Shown: positions 21,707 through 33,263, counted from the stretch's first letter. The stretch is DNA of 64,000 nucleotides from Adenophora triphylla var. japonica (GCA_022495995.1 JAFEMH010001363.1:1-64000), one strand, 5' to 3'. The notes: generated by a model from the letters alone, not told the origin. Numbers and translations: made by a program.

Positions 21707-24700
21707 ATGGAAGGAGAAACCCTTTACTCCTTTGTGATTGGAAGGCTTCATGATTTGTTGGTCCAAGAAATGGAGTATCTGCAGGCTCTGGAAGGTGTAG
21801 TCGATGACCTTGCAAAAAAGCTAAAAGAGATGGAAGATTTGTTAGAATACTCGCACGTTAGGAAGGATAAACGTACCAAAGAAATCATAGATTTGGCTGA
21901 TCAGCTGATCGATTCCATTGAAAAGTATGTCATCCGGGTTGTAAACAAGCAAACTGACATCAGAGAACGTATCAGAGAACGTTTGTTGCGTCCAAAAGTT
22001 TGCAAGGCTATTGAGAAGATCACAATCAAAATCAGTGACTTTATCAACAGCCAAAGTGGAGATGCGAACGCCAGCTCCTCGGATTCAAGAAGACCGTACA
22101 AAGTACAAGATCTTTCTCGATTCAATGAAAAAGAATTCGTTGGGAGGGAGGAAGACATCAATAAATTGGTGTCATATCTGGTTGATCACGAAGAAAATGA
22201 GTTTCGGGTCATTTCCATTTATGGAATGGGTGGTTTAGGGAAGACCACACTTGCTCGGAAAGTGTATAAAGACAAGAAAGTGTTGAGCCATTTTCAAAGT
22301 TTCGCTTTTGTTTGTGTGAGCGAACAATGTCGAGCGGAAGAAATTTTGAAACATATCCTACAACAACTTTCTCTTGCGAAGGAGGAAGAGATGAAGAGCA
22401 TGACTCAGGGGGATGTAATTGAATCACTTCAAAGAGTACAAGTAGAGAAAAGGTGTTTGATCATTATTGACGACGTTTGGTCAGTAGTTGATTGGGAAAG
22501 CCTGAATTGCGGCTTAGTTGATGAAAGCACGGGCAGCAAAGTAGTGCTTACCACTCGGATCAAGGATGTTGCAGATAAGGGATTTTGCTACTCTTTGAAG
22601 TGCTTAAGCGAAGATGAGGGCTGGGAGATATGTCAGAAGAGAATAGGCACAGACAGAGGTTAGTTAATTATGATTATAAGAATCAAGTATAACTGTTACG
22701 TTGCTTCACCGGTTTTCTTTTCAATTCGTTAACTTTGGATTGTCTTTAGTTTGAGAGACATTTAAGAAAGCTTTTAAGAATTATTAGTGTCTTAAATACT
22801 TAAGCGCCCCTTATGATCTTACCATGGTCCATATGACATTTATCTTGCTTGTGCGTGAGAAATAGAACCTGGTAATTGACATGGGAGGAAAATAATGACT
22901 TTCCCTACATTAATAAAGTATGTACTCATAATTATTTATAAAATTATGTAATCATAATTAATTATATCTCTGTTAATGTATGTTTTTTTTATCCTTTTTT
23001 CCTTATAGATTCTGAAATAGAGAGAAGGAAGGAAGAGCTGGGAAGGAAAATGATTGCTTGGTGTAGAGGTAATCCCCTAGCTGTGTGTGTTCTCCGGGGG
23101 GTTTTAGTTACAAAATTCAGCCTACGCGAGTGGAGAAGGTTTTATGAAAGCAGAACATGGGGCGGAGAGGTGTATCAACAATTCAATGGCGAAGTGGTGG
23201 AAGAGTTATTATTTAGTTACAAGGAGTTACCATACCCGCTAAGGCCATGCTTTCTTTACATGGCAAGTCTTCTTGAGGACGAGGAGATAGAGGTGGAGAC
23301 GTTGTACATGTTATGGGATGCTGAAGGCATGATATTGTCAAAGGACAGACAAGTAGGAGAAACAAATATGGATGTGGCAGAGAGATATTTGGGTGAATTA
23401 GTGGGAAGATGCATGATTGAAGCAAAATTAGATGAGGCGCATCCTAACACTAAGAGGAGGAACAAGTTTTGTGGGCTTCATGATCTAATGAGAAAATTAT
23501 GTTTGTCAATAGTTAAAAAGGAAGATTATCTCGAGGTCCATGACTATCGTGGTCGTAAAGATGAAGTCTTGGGATTTCATTCCTCTTTTTCAAGGAAGGA
23601 TACTAAGTTATCTCCTAGGCAAGTCTTGTATCTTCCCGAGGAACATGATTTCATTGTTCAGGATGATAAACACAATGCAACTGGGCATGTGAGGTCGCTT
23701 ATGTTCAAAGATGGACGTGCGAGGAAAATATCCAAGTTGAAGAAGTTGAATTTGCTGAGAGTACTAAGCTTTTATCGTACCGCAATTGGGAAGGAAGATA
23801 TTACCAATGAGCTCATCCACCTTAAATACTTGAGCCTTAACTTGTGTTATATAGTATGCCTTCCATCATCCATATATGACTTTATATACTTGCAAACTCT
23901 AGATATGCGAGTATATCCTAATATAGGTGATGAATTTAGGATACCAAATCTTGCTCTAAGAAAATTGAAAGGATTGAAGCATTTATTTCTTCCTAGGAAA
24001 CGTTACTATAAGGTGACCCCAAAATCTTCCAGACTGAGACTTGATGGATTGACCAAGTTGGAGACGCTAGTAAACCTTGATTCAATGATGTGCGAGATGG
24101 AAGATGTCATTCATATCACCAATCTTAGAAGATTAGAATGGACGATTTGGATCTCAAGTGAGGATGAAGGTAAGAAGATGAAGGAATTCATGAATAAAGT
24201 GAATTTTGATCGGTTGTGGCACTCATCACTTGAAATTGAACTGGTCAATCCAAAGGTAGAGATGTACTCAGATGTTTTAAGAGGACAAATTCCTGAATGT
24301 TGTGAAGAAATTTTGCATAAGTTGAGGATAAAAGGGGTGACAGGTAAGTTATTACCTGAATTTTCCAAATTTAGTCGCCTCACTTATTTGGAATTGAGAG
24401 AATTTGAGGTAGAAGAAGACCCTATGCCGACACTGGAGAAACTCTCAAACCTAGAGAAGCTCACACTAGTAGATGGGAAATTGAAGGGAAAGGAAATGAC
24501 TTGTTCTTCAACTGGTTTTCCCAAACTTAAGTTTTTGAGTTTAAAGAGCCTAGAAAACTTGGAGAAGTGGTGTGTTAAAGAAGGTGCCATGCCCAATCTC
24601 TTCCGTGTATGGATTTCGGGATGCTCAAAGTTAGAGATGCTTCCTGAGGAACTGAAATTCATTTCAACCCTCGAGGAGTTATGGATCTGGGATATGCCAG

Positions 24701-24822
24701 AAGAATTCAAGAGGAGGTTGATTTGCAGAGAGGAAGACGGAACTGGAGAAGGACCAGAATATTACAAGAGTCAACGGAGTTCGAGAGGATGGGATAAGTA
24801 TAAGATAAGTAGGAGGAGATGA
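21707..24822 (+). CDS. CC-NB-ARC-LRR disease resistance protein, 2 exons, 921 aa
   Basis: Intracellular immune receptor of the CNL class. Exons are 21707-22658 and 23009-24822; joined in phase 1 they give an open frame of 921 codons plus stop. N-terminal Rx-type coiled coil (about 1-130) without a clear EDVID motif. NB-ARC: P-loop GMGGLGKTT at 173-181, kinase-2 LIIIDDVW at 251-258, RNBS-B GSKVVLTTR near 277-285, GNPLA (for GLPLA) at 338-342, RNBS-D CFLYMA from 398, and LHD in place of MHD at 474-476. Leucine-rich repeats run from about 550 to 890 (for example LTYLELREFEVEE, LEKLTLVDGKLKG, LKFLSLKSLENLEKW). The intron falls between RNBS-B and GNPLA. Without splicing the frame stops soon after 22658, so the gene could be mistaken for two. 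Ligand unknown. Looks intact, unlike everything else in the window. Confidence 0.93.
22659..23008 (+). other. NLR intron, 350 bp
   Basis: Donor AGAG|GTTAGT, acceptor CCTTATAG|ATTCTG. It splits a GAT codon after the first base. The fit to an unbroken CNL reading frame supports it. Confidence 0.88.
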
Positions 24823-24911
24823 AGTATGTATGTTTTTGTTTCAGAATTAATGAAAATAAAAAAGAATGATTTTTTTTTTTTGTGCGTGGGCATTCAACAT
24901 TTACTATACAG
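24823..24911. other. NLR 3' untranslated region
   Basis: Contains AATGAAAATAAAAAAGAATGA about 25 bp after the stop, a possible poly(A) signal area. Nothing else seen. Confidence 0.4.
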
Positions 24912-24937
24912 GTTAGTGAAAATATGATCCTATTGTA
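24912..24937. repeat. 26-bp direct repeat, left copy
   Basis: Begins GTTAGTGAAAATATG and ends CCTATTGTA. An identical copy lies at 27089-27114 and the two flank the AT-rich inverted-repeat element. Confidence 0.9.
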
Positions 24938-25219
24938 GATTAAAATTTCAAAATATTGCTTTTTAAATATTTATATATCAAAATAACACTCAAAAAAATT
25001 TATGTACCAAAGTAGTACTTCTTTTTAAATCCGAAATTTCAATTTCCGAATTTAATTTTAAATAAATCCGGAATTTCGAATTCCGGTTTTGATTTTAAGT
25101 AGCGGAATTTGAAATTCCGGTTTTGATTTTTGGTAAATCCGGAATTTCAATTTCCGGTTTTAAAAATAATTTTTTTTTTTAGTTAAATCCGGAATTTCAA
25201 TTTCCGGTTTTAATTTTTT

Positions 25220-25967
25220 TTTATTTTAACAACATCCTATTTGGTCATTGATTTAAAAACAAGAAATGCTACGGCCTATTTGAAAGATAAAAATGATAGT
25301 ATTTGGACATATTTTGATTTCACATTGTTGAATCATGCATTTGATTAAATTTAATATTACATTAAATTTAATATTACATCGTTCGTTTCTTCAATATTAA
25401 TAATTTGATTGGTTTAATTGAAGGCTTTGCTGATTCTAAATTATACGTTAAAATAATATTTTAGCTTTAATTAAATATCTTTAACCGAGACCTTACCGAT
25501 AAATCATTCAAGTAGTTATAATTGTTTGAAAGATTTAAAAAATAATTATTCTACATGATTTTTTTCATGTAATTACTTGAATGATTTATCCGCATTAGCC
25601 TCAAAAGCATTAGCTCTTGATTTAAGCTCATTAGAATAATTATTTTTAAAAATATTTTTATCTTTAAATGGAATTTATATAGTGTTTCTTCCAAATTTAA
25701 ATTTTATTTTCTGCCTGATTTCTGAATTGAGAAAAAAATAAACTTCACAATAACAATAAGTATGAGTATATTTTTCGTAACAAAAGAATCTCACTATAAT
25801 TATTAATTCATTATGTTCAAAATATAATTATCGCTCTCTTTTACATTACTTCACACTATAAAATAATTCATAACATGCAATAATTTCTAATGTAAGATTA
25901 AAGAAGGAATTTAAATAAAAAACTTAAGTAAAGATTGACTTGTTTTTGAGTCGGTCTGGGGAGAAAC
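25220..25967. other. AT-rich interior, no gene
   Basis: About 750 bp of very AT-rich sequence. One inverted pair is visible: TAAATCATTCAAGTA near 25500 and TACTTGAATGATTTA near 25575. No coding frame supported. Confidence 0.5.
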
Positions 25968-26374
25968 ACGTTTCTCCGTGCTTCTGGAGAAACGGAGCTT
26001 GTTTTGTCGCGCGACATAATAAGCCAGTTTCTGGATATACTTTCATCAGCTTCTGGATATCCAGAAGCTTTGGAAAGGATATCCAGAAGCTTTGGAAAGG
26101 ATATCCAGAAACCAAATATTTTTTCTGGATATCCTTTCCAAAGCTTCTGGATATCCAGAACATTGAATATGGATATCCAGAAGCTTTGGAAAGGATAGCC
26201 AGAAAAAATATTTGGTTTCTGGATATCCTTTCCAAGGCTTCTGGATATCCTTTCCAAAGCTTCTGGATATCCAGAAGCTAGCTTCTGGATATCCAGTTGT
26301 GGTGGCTAAGTATGTCGCGCGACAAAACAAGCCCCGTTTCTCCCGAAGCGACGAAGAAACGCGTTTCTCCCCAG
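25968..26374. mobile_element. Foldback-like inverted repeat with GGATATCC units
   Basis: Left arm 25968-26027 starts GGGGAGAAACACG and ends TTTTGTCGCGCGACAT. The right arm, ending at 26374, is its inverted copy. Between them the palindrome CTTCTGGATATCCAGAAG recurs, linked by CTTTGGAAAGGATATCC in both orientations. Frames on both strands of this block are mirror artefacts. Confidence 0.8.
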
Positions 26375-26567
26375 ATTTTATGCTTGTTTTTGGACTAAAA
26401 GGAGTATCATCAAATCAAAGGACACGCATCCCATTCTTAAAATGATTAAAGGACACGCGTCCCATTCTTCCTCCCACTTTGCTCCGACCAAAGCAAATAC
26501 GTGTCCCAAATTTAACTAAAAAAATAAAAAATTTATTTTTAAAACCGAAAATTGAAATTCCGGATTT

Positions 26568-26707
<140 letters not shown>

Positions 26708-27088
26708 AAACCGCAAAATGGAATGCCGGATTTATTTAAAATTAAATCCGGAAAATGAAATGCCGGATTTATTTAAAATTCAAAACCGGAATTCGAAATT
26801 CCGGATTTATTTCAAATTAAATCCGAAAAATGAAATGCCGGATTTACATAAAAACCGGAAATTGAAATTCCGAATTTTTAAAAAAATGCTATTTTGGTAA
26901 ATAAGTTTTTTTTGGTGTTATTTTGATAAATAAATATTTAAAAAATAATATTTTGGAATTTTCATCCCTATAGTACCCATTGTGTCCGCCATTTCCCTTT
27001 GATTTTTGGCTTCATTTTTTTTAACACTTGAAATAGTACCTAACTCCCATCATTCATTGATTTTTGGGGTCTTGATCTTGGATTACAT

Positions 27089-27114
27089 GTTAGTGAAAAT
27101 ATGATCCTATTGTA
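27089..27114. repeat. 26-bp direct repeat, right copy
   Basis: Identical to 24912-24937. Confidence 0.9.
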
Positions 27115-27323
27115 ACTGGCTGTTGACAGTAGAAATTATTTATAGCATTTTTACTATATATATGAATGATTATTTTGTGCAGTAAAAGATAATTTTGGGC
27201 TTGTTATATCAAGATACTGTATTCTACAACTCTATTTGTTATAACTACTCAATTAAAAAAAAACACTCTATATTGAATGGTATAAATCGAGGTACAAACG
27301 TGGATCCGTGGCCGAGCAAGGCC
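27115..27323. other. Flank of SIRE1, probable start of the older gypsy LTR
   Basis: This sequence continues at 37441 once SIRE1 is removed (GGCCGAGCAAGGCCCAATG then GATTGGGCCC). It therefore belongs at least partly to the LTR that ends at 38193. The left LTR edge is not resolved; TGTTATAAC at 27236 is one candidate. Confidence 0.45.
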
Positions 27324-27328
27324 CAATG
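27324..27328. repeat. SIRE1 target-site duplication, left (CAATG)
   Basis: CAATG precedes the 5' LTR and recurs at 37436-37440 after the 3' LTR. Confidence 0.93.
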
Positions 27329-28096
27329 TGAAAGCGTGAGCTTTTTGGGAATAATTCTTATTTCCTTATTTTCGAAATCCTTAAAAAATGGTAAGAAGAT
27401 TTTAGACTTTCATGCAAGATTTATTATTGTCCTACTTTGACAAGGAGTTGTAAATATAGTAAATATCTTTTATATTTATGTACATAGTTTTATATTAGGA
27501 CTAACCCTCTAACAATCTATTTCTTTGTGAGTGTGATTTGTATTTCCTTATAGGTAAAGAGATCTCACAAAGGAAGATGTTGATTGCGTGAAGACCTTCT
27601 CAAAAGTGCATATAAATACAAGGCATTCGGCACAAGAGAAGACAAGAAAATTCTGAGAGAAAAATACATATTCTTCACAGTTTTCAACATAGTTGATTTA
27701 GGTTGTGAGTGAAGGTTGTGAGACACATCCGTAACTCACATCTAGTTTTTCATTGGGTTCTTTGTTTTTCTTCTAACTAGAATAGGTCCTACTTGGAAAA
27801 GGGGAACTGTTCTTGTCATAGAAGGTGATTAGAACTCGTTTAGTATTTTAGTATTTTAGTTTTTCACTTATTTGTTTTTGTAAGCATCAAAAGTTTTATA
27901 GTGAAAAGTTTTTGGGCGTAAGCCTAGTTTGCTGATCTCTCAGATCAGTAAGCGTATATAACTCTTACGTTATTGCTTTTAATTTGTTTTATTCCGCTGC
28001 ATTATCTGTGGATGTGTGGACAGTTGTGAGACACATATGTAGTCACATCCGTTGTCTGTTGCGTGATTGAAGCTTCCTAGCTACACGAAACTTTCA
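27329..28096 (+). repeat. SIRE1 5' LTR, 768 bp
   Basis: Full-length LTR. Contains the CACATC pair at 27724-27741, the GATGTG/CACATC module at 28011-28049, and a hairpin CTGATCT-CTC-AGATCAG at 27932-27948. CATATAAATACAAGG near 27608 is the likely TATA box. Confidence 0.95.
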
Positions 28097-28098
28097 AT

Positions 28099-28110
28099 TG
28101 GTATCAGAGC
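28099..28110 (+). other. SIRE1 primer-binding site
   Basis: TGGTATCAGAGC, the standard plant site complementary to initiator tRNA-Met, two bases after the 5' LTR. Confidence 0.95.
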
Positions 28111-28157
28111 CAACTCTCGATATATTACTGAGTGTTGATCCAGAAAGTGTAGTCATT

Positions 28158-28937
28158 ATGGAATGCCAAAATCACCAAAACAGGCCTCCAGTCTTGGATG
28201 GCACCAATTATTCTCTTTGGAAGTCTAAAATGCGAAATTACATCAAAGGTATTGATGAAAGGGCTTGGATGTGTATCCTTGTTGCATGGCAACCTCCTAC
28301 TGTGGAGAAGAAGCCTACTTCTGGTGTTGGTGAGTCAATTTTCGAAAGAAAACCTGAAGAGCAATGGACACTTGATGAAATTCATGCTGCCAACTATAAT
28401 TCGAAAGCCATGGGTGCTATTTCCAGCCATGTTTCTGGGAATATGTACAAACTTATTACTAATGAAAGTGTTGCTAAAGCTGCTTGGGATATTTTGCAAA
28501 CTTAATGTGAGGGAGCACCAAGTGTGAAAGCTACTAGGCTTAGAATTTTAATGGATAGGTTTGAAATCCTTCGAATGGAGGAAACTGAAGACATTGTATC
28601 ATATGCTGCTAAGATTCATGAGATTTCAAATGAGTGCACAAGTCTAGGAGAATCAATCTCCAATGCAAGACTTGTGAGTAAGATTTTAAGGACCTTACCT
28701 GAGAGGTTCAACATAAAAGTGATTGTGATTGAGGAAACCAATGACACCAATACCGTAGGTCTAGACAAAATCGTAGGTATTTTGACTGTGTTTGAGCTAA
28801 ACCTTGAAGCTCAGAAAAAGAACAAATATCTCAGTCTTGCTCTCAAAAGTGCTTCTGCAATCCCAAAAGAGATTGTGGAATTATCCTCTGAGATTGATAG
28901 TTCAAATCATGAAGAAGAGGATGTGGCCTTTATTTAA
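28158..28937 (+). pseudogene. SIRE1 gag, N-terminal part (stop and frameshift)
   Basis: The likely start is the ATG at 28158 (MECQNHQNRPP). It shows LDGTNYSLWKSKMRNYIKGID, the usual copia gag opening, and KAAWDILQT. An in-frame TAA at 28503-28505 breaks it; the same frame then continues with ATRLRILMDRFEILRMEE (UBN2/retrotran_gag-like). It stops again at 28935-28937 in an A8 run, where a one-base slip would rejoin the next frame at ISSILKNKRMSKF. The capsid-like product packages element RNA in the cytoplasm. Confidence 0.85.
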
Positions 28938-28969
28938 AAAAAATCAGTTCTATACTGAAAAACAAGAGG

Positions 28970-31747
28970 ATGAGCAAGTTCCCCAATAGACCTACTCCCA
29001 GTGTTGCTGAAAAGCCAAAACCTAGCACTGAGAATGGATTCAAGAAACCATGTTTTGACAATAAAAAATCCTCAGAGTCTGTCCAATGTAGGGCATGTCG
29101 TGGCTTTGGTCATTATGCCAATGAGTGTGCTAACACACTTAAAAAGAAGGGGATGAGCTTAACTGCTACCCTTAGTGACAGTGAGGATGAAGAAGAAGAA
29201 GTGGCTAACATGTCTATTATAAACTGCCATTCTGTGTTTAATGCCTTTTCTGCAAATATAGAAGAAGGTGCTCCTGAAGAAACTGTGGATTTGGTCCCAG
29301 ATGTGCACACATCTGGTGTCACATCTGACCTAATGCTGAACTGTTTCACAGTAAAAGGAGATTCTGAAGATGAAGATAGGGACATTCCCTATGAGGAACT
29401 TTTTGCAACATACAAGGAGCTACATACAGATTGGATGAAGAGAATGGACAAAATTGAGGTACTTGTTAAGGTAAACAAATCTCTTTCTGATAAATTAGCT
29501 GCTTGTGAAAATGAAAAAGCTATAATTTCAAAGGAAAATGATGTTCAAATAGATACCATTGCCAAACTTGAAGTCCTTGTGACCAAGAGAGAAGTTGAGC
29601 TTGAAAAATTCAAAAATGAATGTGAGAAAGCTGAGAGTACATTTACCAAGTTGAACAAAAGTAAAATGAAACTTGATGAAGCTATTTCTATTGGTCAGCT
29701 TAACAAAACTGGTTTGGGCTTTGAAAAAGGTAATTTTGTAAAGGAGGGATGTGAGGCTTCTACTTCAAAAGATGTGAAAAAACAAGTTTTTAGAAAAAAA
29801 CCTCTTTTGGGTGAGAAAAGACCAAGGAAGAGACATTACATATGTCACCATTGCTTTGCTCCTGGTCACATTAGACCCTTCTGTTACAAATTAAAGGCTG
29901 AAAAGAAATCTGGTTACACCAATCAGCCTCAGATGTGTGAGAAGATGTATGCACATCCAAACACACATCCTGGTAATCTGAGACCTCTGCAATATAAAAA
30001 GAAAACTATAAAGCAGTGGGTGGCCAAACCTAGTGCCACCTGCAACGTGGTTTACTCCTCCCTCAAGAGTACTGTCTCTGGCTCTTGGTATTTTGATAGT
30101 GGGTGCTCTAGGCACATGACTGGGAACCAAGCTGTTCTCCTTGACTATGAGTTGGTTAGTGGAGGGAAAGTGAACTTTGGTGGAGGTGCTCAAGGAAAAA
30201 TTGTTGAGAAAGGTACCCTAGATGTCAAGGGTCTCCCAAAGCTGCACAATGTGTACCATGTGGAAGGCTTGAAAGCCAACCTGATAAGCATCAGTCAACT
30301 GTGTGATGATGATCTTTATGTGAAATTTGATAAACACCTGTGTGAAGTGTTTGATAAAGATAATAAATGTGTGTTTACTGGTCCTAGATCTGCTGACAAT
30401 TGTTACCAATTTGGTGACAATCTTTCTTGCCTAAGCTCAAAAGCCAATGATGTCAATCTGTGGCACCAAAAATTAGGGCATGCTAGCTGTAGAACTCTGG
30501 AAGAACTTCAAAGGTTTGAAGCTATTAAAGACCTCCCTAAACTGAACTTCAAGAACCCTGATGTCTGTGGTTCATGTCAAAAGGGAAAGCAAACAAAAGC
30601 ATCACATAAAAAGGTCCAACAATGCTCCACATCTAGGTGTTTGGAGCTGATTCACACTGATTTGATGGGACCTATTGAAGTAGAAAGCTTTGGTAGGAAA
30701 AAGCACACTTTTGTATGTGTTGATGATTATTCTAGGTACACTTGGATAATGTTCTTAAGAGAGAAATCTGAAACAATTGGAGAATTCAAGAATTGGTACA
30801 AAAGGGTTAGAAATCTTTATGGTCTTAAGACTGTTAGGATTAGGTCTGACCATGGCACTGAATATGAGAACCAAATGTTTACTAATTTTTGTAATTCTAA
30901 GGGAATCACACATGAGTTTTCTGCACCAATTACCCCGCAGCAAAATGGAATTGCTGAAAGAAAGAATAGAACTTTCCAAGAAATGGCTAGGGTTATGCTA
31001 AGTTCTAAAAACATGTCCAAGAAATTTTGGGCAGAAGCTTTGAACACTGCCTGTCACATTGGCAATAGAGTGTTCCTTAGGATTGGTAGCATTGTCACTC
31101 CATATCAAATCCTCCTTGGTAAGAAACCCACTGTGAAGTATTTTCATGTGTTTGGATGTATTTGTTACATTCTCAATGATAGAGAATATCTGTCCAAGTT
31201 TGATTCAAAGAGTGACAAAGCAATTTTCATGGGCTATTCCACAAATAGTAGAGCTTACAGAGTTTTTAATCTCAAAACTAAGTCCATTATGGAATCTGCC
31301 AATGTTATTTTTGATGACTCACTTGATCTTAACCTCAAGAATGCTAAGGATGATGTTTCAGGTTGCTTGTTGGACTGGAAGGACACAGAAACAGGTGCTG
31401 GAGAACAACCAGAAACTACCAGTGGTGAAAAACCTGTTGAACCTGATAAGGATGTAACCAAGGATGTGGACACATCTGTATCCACATCTGAACCCACATT
31501 TGCCCCCACATCCACTCAAAATCCTGTAACTGAGGACAGTTCCTCTGAATTTGATCAGGATGTTGCTTCAGATGATAATGTGGATGGGTGTGTGGATAGA
31601 TCAAAGGATATTCCTTCTAAAATCCAGAAAAACCACCCCACTTCACAAGTTGTGGGAGATGTGCATGCTCAAGTGAGAACTAGACATAAGGACAAAGTTG
31701 ATTATAGAAAGATGGCTGGTTTATGGAGTTTCTCCTCAGCATACTAA
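28970..31747 (+). CDS. SIRE1 gag C-terminus, protease and integrase
   Basis: An open frame of 925 codons. Zinc knuckle CRACRGFGHYANEC at 40-53; glutamate/lysine-rich coiled coil about 140-250; second knuckle CHHCFAPGHIRPFC at 292-305, typical of SIRE. Protease WYFDSGCSRHMTG with the catalytic Asp at 376. Zinc-binding GAG-pre-integrase LWHQKLGHAS to CGSCQKGK about 498-550. Integrase core with D564 (HTDLMGP), D627 (RSDHGTEYEN) and E663 (NGIAERKNR), a D,D35E set. A Thr/Ser-rich linker about 830-850 carries DVDTSVSTS, encoded by the GATGTG/CACATC module at 31463-31512. The frame is lost near 31720; the RT frame continues in another phase. It is also cut off from the N-terminal gag. Confidence 0.88.
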   Translation: MSKFPNRPTPSVAEKPKPSTENGFKKPCFDNKKSSESVQCRACRGFGHYANECANTLKKKGMSLTATLSDSEDEEEEVANMSIINCHSVFNAFSANIEEGAPEETVDLVPDVHTSGVTSDLMLNCFTVKGDSEDEDRDIPYEELFATYKELHTDWMKRMDKIEVLVKVNKSLSDKLAACENEKAIISKENDVQIDTIAKLEVLVTKREVELEKFKNECEKAESTFTKLNKSKMKLDEAISIGQLNKTGLGFEKGNFVKEGCEASTSKDVKKQVFRKKPLLGEKRPRKRHYICHHCFAPGHIRPFCYKLKAEKKSGYTNQPQMCEKMYAHPNTHPGNLRPLQYKKKTIKQWVAKPSATCNVVYSSLKSTVSGSWYFDSGCSRHMTGNQAVLLDYELVSGGKVNFGGGAQGKIVEKGTLDVKGLPKLHNVYHVEGLKANLISISQLCDDDLYVKFDKHLCEVFDKDNKCVFTGPRSADNCYQFGDNLSCLSSKANDVNLWHQKLGHASCRTLEELQRFEAIKDLPKLNFKNPDVCGSCQKGKQTKASHKKVQQCSTSRCLELIHTDLMGPIEVESFGRKKHTFVCVDDYSRYTWIMFLREKSETIGEFKNWYKRVRNLYGLKTVRIRSDHGTEYENQMFTNFCNSKGITHEFSAPITPQQNGIAERKNRTFQEMARVMLSSKNMSKKFWAEALNTACHIGNRVFLRIGSIVTPYQILLGKKPTVKYFHVFGCICYILNDREYLSKFDSKSDKAIFMGYSTNSRAYRVFNLKTKSIMESANVIFDDSLDLNLKNAKDDVSGCLLDWKDTETGAGEQPETTSGEKPVEPDKDVTKDVDTSVSTSEPTFAPTSTQNPVTEDSSSEFDQDVASDDNVDGCVDRSKDIPSKIQKNHPTSQVVGDVHAQVRTRHKDKVDYRKMAGLWSFSSAY

Positions 31748-33263
31748 GAATATTACTGATGCATTGAAGGATTCTGACTGGATTCTTGCTATGCAAGATG
31801 AGTTAATTCAATTTGAAAAGAATGAGGTATGGACTCTTGTTCCTAGACCCTCTCATGGAAATGTCATAGGAACCAAATGGATTTTCAAGAATAAAACTGA
31901 TGAGCAAGGTGTGATCATTAGAAATAAAGCTAGGTTAGTTGCTCAAGGTTACACTCAAATTGAGGGAATTGATTTTGAGGAGACATTTTCTCCTGTTGCT
32001 AGGATTGAGTCCATTAGGCTTCTGTTAGCCATTGCTTGTTACCTCAAGATTACTCTTCATCAAATGGATATTAAGAGTGCTTTTCTAAATGGGATATTGA
32101 ATGAAAAAGCCTATGTTGAACAACCTAAAGGCTTTGTGGACTCCAAGTATCCTAACCATGTATATAAGCTGAAGAAAGCTTTGTATGGGCTAAAGCAAGC
32201 CCCTAGAGCTTGGTATGGTAGGCTGACTGACCATTTACTTCACCTAGGATTCAAGAGAGGTGAGGTTGACAAAATATTGTTTGTGAGGAAAAATAAAAAG
32301 GAGATTCTTGTGGCACAAATCTATGTGGATGATATTGTGTTTGGGTCAAACTCTGACCCTATGCTAGCTGAGTTTGTGGATAGCATGACTTCCACATTTG
32401 AGATGAGTATGGTAGGTGAGTTGAACTTTTTCTTAGGCCTACAGATTAAACAATTAAAAGATGGCATGTTCATCTCACATTCTAAGTATGCCAAGAATCT
32501 TGTGAAAAAGTTTGAACTTGAACACTCTTCACATCAAAGAACACCAATGGGATCTTCCCAAAAGTTAAGTCATGATTCAGATGGTGAAAGTGTTGATCAA
32601 ACCTTGTACAGAAGCATGATTGGAAGTCTGCTTTACCTCACTGCATGTAGACCTGACATTATGTATAGTGTATGTCTCTGTGCAAGATATCAAGCTAACC
32701 CAAAGGTGTCTCATCTTAAAGCCTTGAAAAGAATCATTAGATATGTGAGTGGGACTGTGAACCTAGGATTGCATTATTCTAAAGAGACAAACACCAATTT
32801 GGTTGGCTATACAGACTCTGATTGGGCTGGAAATAGTGATGATAGAAAGAGTACCACAGGTGGATGTTTCTACCTAGGAAATAACCTTGTGTCTTGGTAC
32901 AGTAGGAAGCAGAATTGTGTGTCATTATCCACTGCTGAGGCTGAGTATGTTGCCCTTGGGAGTTGCTGCATACAACTACTTTGGATGAATCAAATGTTGA
33001 AAGATTATGGATTAAATAGCAAAATTTTGACTGCTTTTTGTGATAACAAAAGTGCCTTGGACATATCTAAAAATCCTGTCCAACATTCTAGAACAAAGCA
33101 CATTGATATTAGACACCATTTCATTAGAGATCTTGTAGAACAAAAAACTGTGTGTCTGGAATTTGTTGGGACTGAAAATCAATTGGCTGATATATTTACA
33201 AAGGCATTAGATTTGGAGAGATTTTTCTCTTTAAGGAAGTCTCTTGGTTTGTGTGATATCTAA
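31698..33263 (+). CDS. SIRE1 reverse transcriptase and RNase H
   Basis: RVT_2-type copia RT: NIDALKDSDW-like opening with WILAMQDELIQFEKNEVW, GTKWIFKNK, RARLVAQGYTQ-like NKARLVAQGYTQ, YGLKQAPRAWY and the catalytic YVDD at codons 209-212 counted from 31698. RNase H follows: YTDSDWAGNSDDRKSTTG, STAEAEYVALG and KHIDIRHHFIRD, ending LGLCDI. No clean ATG of its own: it is the continuation of the preceding frame after a one-base shift near 31720. Internally intact. Confidence 0.9.
   Translation: MIIERWLVYGVSPQHTKNITDALKDSDWILAMQDELIQFEKNEVWTLVPRPSHGNVIGTKWIFKNKTDEQGVIIRNKARLVAQGYTQIEGIDFEETFSPVARIESIRLLLAIACYLKITLHQMDIKSAFLNGILNEKAYVEQPKGFVDSKYPNHVYKLKKALYGLKQAPRAWYGRLTDHLLHLGFKRGEVDKILFVRKNKKEILVAQIYVDDIVFGSNSDPMLAEFVDSMTSTFEMSMVGELNFFLGLQIKQLKDGMFISHSKYAKNLVKKFELEHSSHQRTPMGSSQKLSHDSDGESVDQTLYRSMIGSLLYLTACRPDIMYSVCLCARYQANPKVSHLKALKRIIRYVSGTVNLGLHYSKETNTNLVGYTDSDWAGNSDDRKSTTGGCFYLGNNLVSWYSRKQNCVSLSTAEAEYVALGSCCIQLLWMNQMLKDYGLNSKILTAFCDNKSALDISKNPVQHSRTKHIDIRHHFIRDLVEQKTVCLEFVGTENQLADIFTKALDLERFFSLRKSLGLCDI

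Noticed and set aside
22664..23049. NLR as a pseudogene split by a premature stop
   Set aside because: A GT-AG intron at 22659-23008 restores a single 921-codon frame with all NB-ARC motifs in order.
25898..26330. Mirror-image ORFs on both strands
   Set aside because: Caused by the foldback palindromes; sense and antisense translations are nearly the same.
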